A stretch of DNA of 64,000 nt, taken from assembly GCF_030053395.1 (NCBI RefSeq), contig NZ_JASGBH010000009.1:107649-171648 (forward strand), given 5' to 3'. This document shows, piece by piece, positions 17,841 to 26,071 of the stretch (its first letter is position 1; each line of letters starts with the position of its first letter). The DNA comes from Limnohabitans lacus. Its GTDB lineage: Bacteria; Pseudomonadota; Gammaproteobacteria; Burkholderiales; Burkholderiaceae_C. A program made the translations under genes and the position numbers. The notes below the pieces were generated by a model. The model was not told where the DNA came from. It ran no database searches and was given only the letters and a program-made list of their open reading frames with translations.

Positions 17841-17876
17841 ATTAAGGAACTTGAGATATCGCCAAAGTTCCTTAAT
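17841..17876. promoter_or_regulatory. 12-bp inverted repeat in the divergent early control region
   Basis: ATTAAGGAACTT (17841-17852) and AAGTTCCTTAAT (17865-17876) are perfectly complementary around a 12-nt spacer that holds another GATATC. CAGTTCC is repeated nearby (17877-17883 and 17887-17893). The element lies between the antitoxin gene and the divergent AlpA-like gene. It could be a repressor site or a transcript hairpin. No T-tract follows. Confidence 0.5.
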
Positions 17877-17950
17877 CAGTTCCTTGTCAGTTCCCCATTG
17901 ATTTCCTGAAATAGCAGCGTTGTCCCCCAACTCTTCGAAAGGAGTTACCA

Positions 17951-18235
17951 ATGCTGCTAGCAACACCAGCACCCGAGGCGCCAGTCTTCCTGAGCGCCAC
18001 TTCCCCTGAATCCACCATGCCCAAGCAGTTGGTGCTGACTGAGGCTGACCTGGCCTCCCGATGGGCCATGAGCCCCAAAACCCTGCAGCGCTGGCGTATG
18101 ACTGGCACAGGGCCGACCTACCTCAAGCTGGGCAAACGGGTGAGCTACCCCCTCAACGCCGTGATTGCCTTCGAGAACTGCGTCCAACATGTCTCGACCT
18201 CCAAGCGCATCCCCGGAAAGGCAGGTGCGGCATGA
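17951..18235 (+). CDS. AlpA/excisionase-like helix-turn-helix protein
   Basis: The 94-residue protein has an MerR-like winged helix of the excisionase type: LTEADLASRWAMSPKTLQRWRMTGTGPTYLKLGKRVSYPLNAVIAFE (residues ~28-75). AGGAG lies 7 bases before the ATG. It is the first gene of the rightward early operon and overlaps the next gene by ATGA. It is probably a transcription regulator or excisionase of the prophage. Confidence 0.8.
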   Translation: MLLATPAPEAPVFLSATSPESTMPKQLVLTEADLASRWAMSPKTLQRWRMTGTGPTYLKLGKRVSYPLNAVIAFENCVQHVSTSKRIPGKAGAA

Positions 18236-18717
18236 ACCACCTGCAATTGCAGCAAGCTGCGCTGCCGGACCTCTCCGTGAGCCAGATCAGCCGTCTTCCC
18301 AAAGACCAGCTGGCCCATTTCAGCAACGCGGTGCAGCAGCTTAATGACTGGACGGTGGAGATGCGTGGCCGGATCAACCGGGCCATGGAAATCCGCTACG
18401 CCGACCAGATCCGCCATGCCGAATGCCTTGACCAGGAGGAGACGGCCAGGTTCCGCATCGATGACGGTGACCTGCAGATCGATGTCTCTCAGCCCAAAGA
18501 AATCGTCTGGGACCAGCAGCACCTGTCCCAGATCGCTGAGCGGATGGTGGTGGCCGGTGACCGGGTGCAGGACTTCATGCAAGTCCAGTTCTCGGTGAGC
18601 GAGCAGGACTACGCCCGTTGGCACCCACTGCTGCGCGCGGCCTTTCAGCTAGCCCGCAAAGAACTGATCACCGAACCCTCCTTCCAAATTCGCTGGGTCG
18701 GCGAAGTTCAGCTTTGA
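18232..18717 (+). CDS. Phage early protein of unknown function
   Basis: A 161-residue acidic protein without recognised domain. The helix LSVSQISRLPKDQLAHFSNAVQQLNDW is followed by an amphipathic region and ends with an alpha/beta C-terminus. The ATG at 18232 overlaps the upstream gene's stop (ATGA). Position before the putative single-strand binding protein suggests a role in early replication or control. Confidence 0.7.
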   Translation: MNHLQLQQAALPDLSVSQISRLPKDQLAHFSNAVQQLNDWTVEMRGRINRAMEIRYADQIRHAECLDQEETARFRIDDGDLQIDVSQPKEIVWDQQHLSQIAERMVVAGDRVQDFMQVQFSVSEQDYARWHPLLRAAFQLARKELITEPSFQIRWVGEVQL

Positions 18718-18774
18718 GCGGACGGCCCTTCGGACAAACCAGAACACAACCCCCACACAACAGGAAAACCTTCA

Positions 18775-19503
18775 ATGAACCACGACAGCTACAACCAGGC
18801 CACAACCTATGGCCAATCTTCGACCCACGGTGCCCCGGGTGCCTGGTGCGACTTCAATGACGCTGATGCCCAGCAAGGCGAGTTCAACCTGATCCCCAAA
18901 GGCACCCAGGCCCTGGTGCGCATGGCCATCAAACCCGGCGGCTATGACGACGCCAGCAGGGGTTGGACGGGCGGCTATGCCACGGCATCGGATGAAACCG
19001 GCGCAGTTTTCCTGTCCTGCGAGTTCGTGCTGCTCACAGGCCCGTTTGCCAAACGCAAGATCTGGAGCAATGTTGGTTTGCACTCCAACAAAGGGCCGAC
19101 CTGGGCGCAGATGGGCCGCAGCTTCATCAAGGCCGTGCTCAACAGTTCGCGCAACATCCACCCTGATGACGGCTCTCCTGAGGCGCAGCGAGCCCGCCAG
19201 ATCCGCAGTTTCGGTGACCTTGATGGTGCCGAATTCGCAGCCCGGATCGGCATTGAAAAAGATGGCCAGGGCGAGTACCGCAACATCATCCGATTGGTGA
19301 TCGAGCCCGATCACAAAGAGTACGCAGAGCTGATGCAGGCCAAGTTGCAACGCGATGGTGGCATGGGCGGGGGCTCTGGTGGGGGCTCCGGTGGAGCTCC
19401 GGCAATGGCCTCTCCTGCATCGGCGGCACCAGCCCCCCAGCCGGGGACCAATTACACCCCCCGCCCTGGCAATACGCAGTCGCGGCCTGCATGGGCGCAG
19501 TGA
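18775..19503 (+). CDS. Putative phage single-stranded DNA-binding-like protein
   Basis: The 242-residue protein has a beta-rich N-terminal body (KGTQALVRMAIKPGG, AVFLSCEFVLLTGPFAKRKIWSNVGL) and a Gly/Ala/Pro-rich flexible C-terminus (MGGGSGGGSGGAPAM) resembling the tails of ssDNA-binding proteins. It resembles phage proteins adjacent to primases (DUF669-type), but this is suggested rather than proved. AGGA lies upstream of the ATG. It precedes a DUF6511 gene and the primase-helicase. Confidence 0.6.
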   Translation: MNHDSYNQATTYGQSSTHGAPGAWCDFNDADAQQGEFNLIPKGTQALVRMAIKPGGYDDASRGWTGGYATASDETGAVFLSCEFVLLTGPFAKRKIWSNVGLHSNKGPTWAQMGRSFIKAVLNSSRNIHPDDGSPEAQRARQIRSFGDLDGAEFAARIGIEKDGQGEYRNIIRLVIEPDHKEYAELMQAKLQRDGGMGGGSGGGSGGAPAMASPASAAPAPQPGTNYTPRPGNTQSRPAWAQ

Positions 19504-19515
19504 TGGCGGCTTTGC

Positions 19516-19950
19516 ATGAAATGCTGGGTGTGTTCCCGTCAGGCCAAAGGCTTTGGTCATGTGGATCTGCGCTTCAAGGTGGGGCACCCCAAGCGGTACC
19601 CCATCGACTGGATCTTTTGCTCACTGCGCTGCCAGGCCTGTTTCCACCGGCTGTACGCGGCCGGTGTGCGGGCACTCGAGCGCGAGGGCACTTTGCCAAC
19701 GGGATCTGGCGTGATTGATCCATCGGAAGCCGAACTGGCTGCCATGCAGCAATGCCTCAAGCCGCTGGGTGAGGCTGCCGGTGAAATCGGTATGGACCGA
19801 CCACTGTCGAGCTACACACAGCAAGAGGCCCTGCGGCTGATCAATGCCGTGGTCACGACCTATGTCGAGGCCATGGTGCAGGAACACGAGCGCAGCAAGT
19901 ACCCGCCTGTTCGCATGCAACTGGATCAATCGCCAGAGAGACGACTTTGA
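19516..19950 (+). CDS. DUF6511 zinc-finger-like protein
   Basis: This 144-residue protein opens with MKCWVCSRQAKGFGH and DWIFCSLRCQACFH, giving C3, C6, C34 and C38 as a likely zinc site. The following VIDPSEAELAAMQQCLKPLGEAAGEIG and ALRLINAVVTTYVEAM helices match DUF6511, common in phages with this replication module. The molecular role is unknown; nucleic-acid or protein binding is likely from the cysteine pairs. Confidence 0.8.
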   Translation: MKCWVCSRQAKGFGHVDLRFKVGHPKRYPIDWIFCSLRCQACFHRLYAAGVRALEREGTLPTGSGVIDPSEAELAAMQQCLKPLGEAAGEIGMDRPLSSYTQQEALRLINAVVTTYVEAMVQEHERSKYPPVRMQLDQSPERRL

Positions 19951-20051
19951 GTCGATTGCCCTGAATCCACCGCAGGACGCAGCGTCCTGCGGATTCCAAC
20001 TTCTACCAACCGATGCGGGTGAACCAGATTACCTGCAGGGGAGACTATTTC

Positions 20052-20342
20052 ATGAATGAACCTGAATCTTTGGCCTCGCCATTGAGCCTGCAAGCAGCAG
20101 GCGATAACGACTTCAGCGATGAGCCGCTGCTCACAGCCAAACGTGCATCCAAGGCACTGAACCTGCCGCTGTATTACTTCACCAAAACTGCAAAGCGCAA
20201 AGCCCTGGGGCTGCCGTTCTACTGCGTTAATCGCTTGGTCCGGTTCAGGCTGGGTGAGCTGCATCAGTGGCAGCTTGGCTATGCCCAAAAGTTGCATGAA
20301 GAAAAAAATGCAGCGTTCGACGTGGGAGGGACGGATGCTTGA
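20052..20342 (+). CDS. Small DNA-binding-like protein before the primase
   Basis: A 96-residue protein. ATG 20052 was chosen because of an AGGGGAGA ribosome-binding site just upstream. LTAKRASKALNLPLYYFTK...VRFRLGELHQWQL looks like an excisionase/AlpA-type winged helix. It overlaps the primase-helicase start by 8 bases. It may be a replication initiator accessory or regulator. Confidence 0.65.
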   Translation: MNEPESLASPLSLQAAGDNDFSDEPLLTAKRASKALNLPLYYFTKTAKRKALGLPFYCVNRLVRFRLGELHQWQLGYAQKLHEEKNAAFDVGGTDA

Positions 20343-22653
20343 TTTCAACGATGCACCCACATCGAACACGCGCAAAGCAGCGGGAGATGGCACCGATGCC
20401 AATCGAGAGAAATCCGAAATCCGAACAGCCCTCAATGACCAGCTGGCCCTCCTGGTTGTGGATATCTGGCCCTCGGGCAAGCGCCGCCAGAACAAATACC
20501 TGGTGGGCGATGTGATGGGGGGGCCGGGCGACAGCCTGGAGTTGTTGCTCTCTGGCCCCAAGGCCGGGCTGTGGACTGACCGCGCCACGGGTGAAGGTGG
20601 CGACATCTTCGATCTGATCGCCCGCTACTACAGCCTCAATGTGCAGACCCAGTTTCCGCAGGTGCTGGAGAAAGCCCGGGAATGGCTCGGCCGTGTTTCG
20701 GCCATGCCGCCCAGCGCCGTGGCAGCAAGCAAGGCCAAGGCCCCAGTGGTCGATGAGCTGGGCCCGCCAACGGCCAAGTGGGATTACCAGGATGCCAGCG
20801 GCAAGCTCATCGCTGTGGTGTACCGGCACGACCCTGAGCCTGGACGCAAGGAGTTCAGGCCCTGGGATGTGCGCCGCCGCAAGATGACGCCGCCCGAGCC
20901 TCGTCCGCTGTACAACCAGCCTGGCATGCTCAAGGCCGATCGGGTGGTGCTGGTCGAAGGAGAAAAGTGCGCCCAGGCCCTGCTCGAGTTCGGCGTGTGT
21001 GCCACCACGGCCATGCACGGTGCCAATGCGCCAGTCGAGAAAACCGATTGGTCGCCGCTGTCTGGAAAGCATGTCCTCATCTGGCCCGATCGGGACAAGC
21101 CCGGTTGGCTGTACGCGGACCGTGCCTCGCAGGCCATCTTGCAGGCAGGGGCCAAATCGTGCGCCATCTTGCAGCCTCCCGCAGAAAAGCCCGAAGGCTG
21201 GGATGTGGCCGATGCGCTGACCGATGGCTTTGACATTGCCGGGTTTCTGGCCGTGGGCGAGCGTATGCCGATCACGCGTGAATTTGGCGCGAACGACATC
21301 GCCATGCCGATCGAGGGCATCGACTATTCCACCGAGGATGGGCTGGCTCTGGCGTTCTCGCACCAGTTTGCCGAGGACTGGCGTTACTGCGCCCCGTGGT
21401 CTAAATGGCTGGTCTGGAATGGCGTGCGCTGGAACGTGGACAAGCAGCTGTACATCATGCACCTGAGCCGCACGGTGTGCCGCAGCGCCGCCATGTTCGC
21501 CGAGACACCGCGCATGAAAGCCCGCATGGCCAGTGCAGCCACCATCTCGGCCGTTGAGCGTCTTGTGCGATCTGACCCCCGACAAAGCGCCACTGTTGAC
21601 GAGTGGGATGCCAATGCCTGGCTGCTCAACACGCCCGGCGGCATCGTGGACCTGCGAACCGGCGCGCGTGGACCGCACGACCGCGATCGCCGCATGACCA
21701 AGGTGACCACGGCCACGCCGCAAGGAGAGTGCCCGGTCTGGCGAAATTTCCTGGTCAATGTCACTGGGAGCGATCAAGAACTGCAGGACTATCTGCAGCG
21801 CGTGGTGGGCTATTGCCTGACGGGCGACTTGAGCACCCACGCGCTTTTCTTCCTCTATGGCACGGGGGCGAATGGCAAGTCGGTGTTCGTGAATGTGATC
21901 TCCACGGTGCTGGGCGACTACGCGGCCAATGCGCCGATGGACACCTTCATGGAGTCGCGCACCGATCGTCACCCCACCGATCTGGCCGGTTTGCGTGGTG
22001 CCCGCTTTGTCTCGGCGACAGAAACCGAGCAGGGCAGGCGCTGGAACGAGTCCAAGATCAAGGCGATCACGGGTGGTGACGACATCACGGCCCGCTTGAT
22101 GCACCAAGACTTTTTCACCTACAGGCCGCAGTTCAAGCTCCTGATTGCCGGTAACCACAAACCCGCGATCCGCAACATCGACGAGGCCATGCGCCGCCGC
22201 ATGCACCTGATCCCTTTCACGATCACGGTCCCTCCAGAAAAGCGTGATCCGCTCCTGACCGAGAAGCTTTTGGCCGAGCGTGATGGGATTTTGGCTTGGG
22301 CGCTGGAGGGCTGCCTGCAGTGGAAGAAGCTGGGACTCAAGCAGCCCCAAAGCGTGGCCGAGGCGACCGAGGAGTACTTCGAGGCCGAGGACGCCATGGG
22401 CCGGTGGATCGCTGAGCGCTGCAACCAAGGGCCCAGCCACAAGGCTCTCACGGCCACGCTTTTCAACGACTGGAAGCAGTGGGCCGAGCTCAGTGGCGAA
22501 TACGTGGGCACCCAGCGCAGGTTCTCTGATGCCTTGCTCACCAGGCGCCTTGAGAAGTGGCGCAACTCCATGGGCGTGCGTGGCTATGTGGGCCTTGACC
22601 TCAAACAGCCCACCTCGCTGCCTTCGCGCGCCTACCCCTACAACGACGATTGA
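20335..22653 (+). CDS. Phage primase-helicase (TOPRIM plus SF3/D5-like)
   Basis: The 772-residue replication protein has a TOPRIM-like primase region beginning near residue 202 (VVLVEGEKCAQALLE, then VLIWPDRDKPG) and an SF3 helicase with Walker A GTGANGKS near 508-515, FVSATETEQG as the Walker B equivalent, and LLIAGNHKPAIRNIDEAMRRRMHLIPF as motif C and arginine finger. A D5-like N-terminal helicase-associated domain lies between. It should unwind and prime phage DNA at the prophage origin. The ATG at 20335 overlaps the upstream gene; in-frame codons further upstream are a shadow. Confidence 0.92.
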   Translation: MLDFNDAPTSNTRKAAGDGTDANREKSEIRTALNDQLALLVVDIWPSGKRRQNKYLVGDVMGGPGDSLELLLSGPKAGLWTDRATGEGGDIFDLIARYYSLNVQTQFPQVLEKAREWLGRVSAMPPSAVAASKAKAPVVDELGPPTAKWDYQDASGKLIAVVYRHDPEPGRKEFRPWDVRRRKMTPPEPRPLYNQPGMLKADRVVLVEGEKCAQALLEFGVCATTAMHGANAPVEKTDWSPLSGKHVLIWPDRDKPGWLYADRASQAILQAGAKSCAILQPPAEKPEGWDVADALTDGFDIAGFLAVGERMPITREFGANDIAMPIEGIDYSTEDGLALAFSHQFAEDWRYCAPWSKWLVWNGVRWNVDKQLYIMHLSRTVCRSAAMFAETPRMKARMASAATISAVERLVRSDPRQSATVDEWDANAWLLNTPGGIVDLRTGARGPHDRDRRMTKVTTATPQGECPVWRNFLVNVTGSDQELQDYLQRVVGYCLTGDLSTHALFFLYGTGANGKSVFVNVISTVLGDYAANAPMDTFMESRTDRHPTDLAGLRGARFVSATETEQGRRWNESKIKAITGGDDITARLMHQDFFTYRPQFKLLIAGNHKPAIRNIDEAMRRRMHLIPFTITVPPEKRDPLLTEKLLAERDGILAWALEGCLQWKKLGLKQPQSVAEATEEYFEAEDAMGRWIAERCNQGPSHKALTATLFNDWKQWAELSGEYVGTQRRFSDALLTRRLEKWRNSMGVRGYVGLDLKQPTSLPSRAYPYNDD

Positions 22654-22889
22654 GAGACAAACCCAATGAAAAAGATTTCAAAAATCAAGCTGATGGCCAG
22701 TTCTCTGACACAACTGACTCTATTGAACATTTGTTCTTTACGCGTATACGCGTATACAGATAAGAGTCATAGATGTTGGAGTACGGCAAAAGCGTCGGCC
22801 ACATTGTCAAAACCGGCCGAAATGACGATGTGTTCCGGTTTTGACTGTTTCCCAGCGGCGCATCGGAATATTTCGTTTGGAGGGCAGGT
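22654..22889. other. Gap after the primase with a palindrome
   Basis: About 236 bases with no convincing gene. A 75-codon frame from 22666 has no ribosome-binding site or family resemblance and was left out. The region holds a 14-bp palindrome (22744-22757) and is less GC-rich than its flanks, compatible with a promoter or origin-like element. Confidence 0.4.
22744..22757. promoter_or_regulatory. Perfect 14-bp palindrome after the primase gene
   Basis: GTATACGCGTATAC is identical to its reverse complement and is preceded by another ACGC. It lies between the primase-helicase gene and the next small genes. It could be an operator for the late early-region transcript or part of a replication origin. 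No iteron array accompanies it. Confidence 0.4.
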
Positions 22890-23120
22890 ATGAAGATCCC
22901 TCCAGCACGTTACCCATCGCCCCTTGGGCGCATGCAAGCCACGCCCATGGATGTCGAGGCAACGAAGCGCCAGGGATGGCGCGAGCAGCACATCCTGGTC
23001 ATCTCGGATGAGGACGAGCGCCTGGACTTTCTGGAGCGCCAGCTCATTCGCAGCATTGGCGAGCGACTCTACGGCTCAGGCCATGGCCAGGGTCACCCCA
23101 CGGGAGGTGGCCATGGTTGA
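22890..23120 (+). CDS. Small phage protein
   Basis: A 76-residue polar protein with a GGAGGG ribosome-binding site 8 bases before the ATG. The helix-rich centre WREQHILVISDEDERLDFLERQLIRSIGERLYG suggests a coiled or folded peptide, followed by a Gly/His-rich end. It overlaps the DUF6362 gene start by 8 bases (ATGGTTGA). No family was recognised. Confidence 0.6.
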   Translation: MKIPPARYPSPLGRMQATPMDVEATKRQGWREQHILVISDEDERLDFLERQLIRSIGERLYGSGHGQGHPTGGGHG

Positions 23121-23508
23121 AGTCTGGACAGTCGAGACGGTGGCAGACCGATTTGTCGATGCGGCCAGAACAGCCAGGCGATTGCCACGCGTGATGGTGC
23201 AGGGCTACGCCAGCACCTGGCCCATCATGATCTTGCCAAGTAACGCCTACCCGGATCCGCACAAGGTGTACCGATTGCCGCCCCCGTCCCCTCAGGACGT
23301 GGAACGCATGCTCGAAGTGATGCGCTGGGTGCAGTTGCTCGAGCTCGATGAGCGGCACCTCGTGTGGATGCGGGCCAAGCGCTTTGACTGGGTGGAGATC
23401 AGCAAGCGCTTTGCCTGTGACCGAACGACGGCGTGGAGACGCTGGAAGCGGGACATGCAGGTGGTGGCCGATCTGCTCAATCGGCAGGCGCAGCCACTCA
23501 AAAAGTGA
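23113..23508 (+). CDS. DUF6362 family helix-turn-helix protein
   Basis: This 131-residue protein matches DUF6362: ARRLPRVMVQGYASTWP, PPSPQDVERMLEVMRWVQLLELDERHLVWMRAKRFDWVEISKRF, then CDRTTAWRRWKRD, a sigma-like helix-turn-helix at the C-terminus. ATG 23113 was chosen because it overlaps the previous stop and starts the conserved domain. These proteins sit just before packaging genes in many prophages and may regulate late transcription. Confidence 0.82.
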   Translation: MVEVWTVETVADRFVDAARTARRLPRVMVQGYASTWPIMILPSNAYPDPHKVYRLPPPSPQDVERMLEVMRWVQLLELDERHLVWMRAKRFDWVEISKRFACDRTTAWRRWKRDMQVVADLLNRQAQPLKK

Positions 23509-23727
23509 GGCCTGTCATCTGGAGAGGAAATTAGCGTGTTTTGGCGGTCATGAGCGGCGCTATTGACGTTCAAACGTGAATGCGCGGTTTTTGGGGCCAA
23601 AACACGCTGCAACATTTCGGCGAATTGCAGCTATATTTTCATCTACGGTGGACAAACGAGTGCAAAGACAGTGATGACAGTCGCACACAGTCGATGACAT
23701 CGACGTCTACTGACTGTTGTCCGACTC
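23509..23727. other. Intergenic stretch before the methyltransferase region
   Basis: About 220 bases without a convincing plus-strand gene. The sequence is poorer in GC than its flanks around 23620-23740. It may hold promoter elements for the methyltransferase or the small minus-strand gene that follows. Confidence 0.35.
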
Positions 23728-23949
23728 CTATCGATGAACTTCGATTTCTCCTGCTGCCTCGTACTCCGCCAGCTTCTCAAGCGGCAGGAACACAGTCGGT
23801 TTTCCCTCGCGGAAAACTTCCAGCCGCCCAATAACTTCTGATCCCACTTCGTAGGTCCCAGCAATCAGCGGCGTAAAGCCTGATCCGGATGCTGTGGCCT
23901 CAGTCGGGCTTTTGCGGGCCAGAACCCCGCGAACTACTTTGATTTGCAC
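23728..23949 (-). CDS. Small putative protein, minus strand
   Basis: A 73-residue frame from a GTG at 23949: VQIKVVRGVLARKS, then IAGTYEVGSEVIGRLEVFREGKPTVFLPLEKLAEYEAAGEIEVHR. The sequence reads like a folded alternating strand/helix protein rather than a shadow, and there is no plus-strand gene here. The ribosome-binding site is weak. No family was recognised. It is divergent from the methyltransferase. Confidence 0.4.
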   Translation of the reverse strand: MQIKVVRGVLARKSPTEATASGSGFTPLIAGTYEVGSEVIGRLEVFREGKPTVFLPLEKLAEYEAAGEIEVHR

Positions 23950-23993
23950 TGCAGAACATTCTCGTTTTGCGGTCGATTTTACCGGTCCCCCCC

Positions 23994-25253
23994 ATGAATC
24001 ATCCTGAGATCCGAATGGTCCCAGTGGACGCACTCGTCCCCTACGCGCGCAATGCTCGCACCCACAGCGATGCCCAGGTTGCCCAGATTGCAGCCTCAAT
24101 CACCGAGTTCGGCTGGACCAACCCGATCCTCACAGACGGTGATAAGGGCGTGATCGCTGGTCACGGTCGCTTGATGGCAGCCAGAAAGCTGAGTCTCAAG
24201 GATGTGCCGGTCATCGAACTGGCTCACCTGACGCCCGAGCAGAAGAAGGCCTACATCCTGGCCGACAACCGGTTGGCCGAGAACGCTGGCTGGGATGATG
24301 AACTTTTGAAACTCGAGTTGGCCGAACTCAAGGCGGCCGACTTTGATCTGGACCTGGTGGGTTTTTCCGACAAGGAGCTCGAAGAGCTGCTCAACGGTGA
24401 CGAATCAGGCGGTGGTTTGACTGAAGATGATGCAATCCCAGACGCACCAGTAGAGCCTGTTTCCAGACCTGGGGACTTGTGGATTCTCGGCAACCACCGC
24501 CTCCTTTGTGGTGACTCAACGGTCCTGTCGGATGTCGAGCGCCTCATGGGCGGTCAACTTGCAGACATGACCTTCACCGATCCACCCTACAACGTGGACT
24601 ACGGCAACAGCGCCAAGGACAAGATGCGCGGCAAAGACCGGCGCATCATGAACGACGACTTGGGCGATGGCTTCTTCCAGTTCCTGTACGACGCTTGCCT
24701 GAACTTGCTCCTGGTCACCAAGGGCGCCTGCTACGTGTGCATGAGCTCGTCCGAGCTGCACACCTTGCAAAAGGCTTGGATCAAGGCAGGGGGTAAGTGG
24801 TCCACGTTCATCATCTGGTCCAAGAACACTTTCACGCTCGGACGCGCGGATTACCAGCGTCAGTACGAGCCCATCCTTTATGGGTGGAAGCAGGGTTCGG
24901 ACCACTTTTGGTGTGGCGATCGGGACCAGTCGGACATCTGGAACTACAACAAGCCCCGGGTCAACGATCTGCACCCGACCATGAAACCGATCGAGCTGGT
25001 TGAGCGGGCCATCAAGAATTCATCCAAGAGCCGGGACATCGTGCTGGACCTGTTTGGCGGTTCGGGCACCACCCTGATCGCCAGCGAGAAGACCGGACGG
25101 CAGGCTCGCCTCATTGAGCTCGATCCCAAGTTCGTGGACGTGATCATCAAACGCTGGGAGGACTACACCGGCCAGCAGGCGGTGCGCGAAGATGACGGCG
25201 TCTTTTTTATCAACGCCGCCACTTCTAAAAATGCCGAGCCTGTGGCTCAGTAG
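23994..25253 (+). CDS. ParB-like domain plus DNA N4/N6 methyltransferase
   Basis: The 419-residue protein begins with a ParB/sulfiredoxin-type domain (VDALVPYARNARTHSDAQVAQIAASI, GVIAGHGRLMAA) and continues with a type II DNA methyltransferase: LLCGDS, TDPPYNVDYG near residue 195 (catalytic DPPY) and LDLFGGSGTT near 350 for SAM binding. DPPY methylases target adenine N6 or cytosine N4. No cognate restriction gene is visible, so it is an orphan. It may protect phage DNA or regulate. ATG 23994 follows a CCCCCC run and starts the ParB domain. Confidence 0.92.
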   Translation: MNHPEIRMVPVDALVPYARNARTHSDAQVAQIAASITEFGWTNPILTDGDKGVIAGHGRLMAARKLSLKDVPVIELAHLTPEQKKAYILADNRLAENAGWDDELLKLELAELKAADFDLDLVGFSDKELEELLNGDESGGGLTEDDAIPDAPVEPVSRPGDLWILGNHRLLCGDSTVLSDVERLMGGQLADMTFTDPPYNVDYGNSAKDKMRGKDRRIMNDDLGDGFFQFLYDACLNLLLVTKGACYVCMSSSELHTLQKAWIKAGGKWSTFIIWSKNTFTLGRADYQRQYEPILYGWKQGSDHFWCGDRDQSDIWNYNKPRVNDLHPTMKPIELVERAIKNSSKSRDIVLDLFGGSGTTLIASEKTGRQARLIELDPKFVDVIIKRWEDYTGQQAVREDDGVFFINAATSKNAEPVAQ

Positions 25254-25606
25254 CAGACCTCATCCAAGCCACAGTGGATCACAAAGCCGGTCAGGTAAGG
25301 CAGGCCTCGTGGGATGCCTGTTTCCCGCGCCGTGATGCGGCCAATCTTCCAGTCCATCCATTTGGTGATGGCTTGGGCGACAGCAGCGTTGATCGAAAGG
25401 CCACCGGCCAGTCCGTCTCGGACCGAATCGGCGAAGTGCCTGCCTTGTTTGCTGTCCAGGAATGCCCGGACCGATTCAAGAGGTTCGCCTGTGACCTCGG
25501 CGATTTGTTGCATGGCGACGGGCCAGGCCACGCAGGCATGACCGCCCATCGTTCCCCAAAAGCCCCAGGCTTCGTTTTGCGTTGTTGGTGTGGCGTTGAT
25601 GTGCAT
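25247..25606 (-). CDS. Small island protein of unknown function
   Basis: The 119-residue protein starts at ATG 25606 behind AAGGA. It contains NEAWGFWGTMGG, the helix MQQIAEVTGEPLESVRAFLDSKQGRHFADSV and the C-terminal WKIGRITARETGIPRGLPYLTGF. Proteins of this type are seen in plasmids and islands next to DUF3489 and DUF6900 genes, but no function is known to me. Its end overlaps the methyltransferase stop by 7 bases on the opposite strand. It is the last gene of a four-gene minus-strand cassette. Confidence 0.7.
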   Translation of the reverse strand: MHINATPTTQNEAWGFWGTMGGHACVAWPVAMQQIAEVTGEPLESVRAFLDSKQGRHFADSVRDGLAGGLSINAAVAQAITKWMDWKIGRITARETGIPRGLPYLTGFVIHCGLDEVCY

Positions 25607-25704
25607 GGGTTTTCCTTGTTGCGATGCCTCTATGAACGCTTCACTTGCGGACGAAGTAAAGCGATTCATCCAATCTTTCTGATCAGTTGCTTATTTGTGA
25701 CTGA

Positions 25705-26064
25705 TCAGCCCAGACGCGCGAGGTAGCGAACGCTGTCTCCTCCGGATGGATCGATGAACAAGTAGGGGCGACCAGGTGCGCGAACCATCACGCACAACCG
25801 GCCATCCCAGTAATCGCCTCCTTTGCCTTTGAGCCAGTCGCGAGACTTGCCCAGGTTCAATTTGAAGCCATCAAATTCTTCAGGGTCCATCTCCCGGATT
25901 TCGGTCACGTAGACCGCCTCGACGCCGCAAGCGGCAATGTCGGAGATGTCTGTAGGCTTGCGGCCAAAAGGCAGCGGGATGCTGAGCTTTTGAACCTGAA
26001 ATTCGCGGCCATCGAAGTTGATGGTCGTGGGCTTGGATTCGATGGTGATAGTGATGGAGTTCAT
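25705..26064 (-). CDS. Small island protein of unknown function
   Basis: This 119-residue protein is rich in beta strands: ITITIESKPTTINFDGREFQVQKLSIPLPFGRKP, then LKGKGGDYWDGRLCVMVRAPGRPYLFIDPSGGDSVRYLARLG. No family name was recognised. It starts 7 bases after the DUF3489 gene stop and belongs to the inverted cassette. Confidence 0.65.
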   Translation of the reverse strand: MNSITITIESKPTTINFDGREFQVQKLSIPLPFGRKPTDISDIAACGVEAVYVTEIREMDPEEFDGFKLNLGKSRDWLKGKGGDYWDGRLCVMVRAPGRPYLFIDPSGGDSVRYLARLG

Positions 26065-26071
26065 GAGGCCC

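Noticed and set aside
20245..22440. Long minus-strand frame opposite the primase-helicase
   Set aside because: Low-complexity shadow of the TOPRIM/SF3 gene, rich in His/Arg/Gly, without motifs or a start signal.
22666..22893. A 75-codon frame after the primase
   Set aside because: No ribosome-binding site, no family resemblance, and it would end over the start of a better-supported gene. The palindrome in it suggests a regulatory gap.
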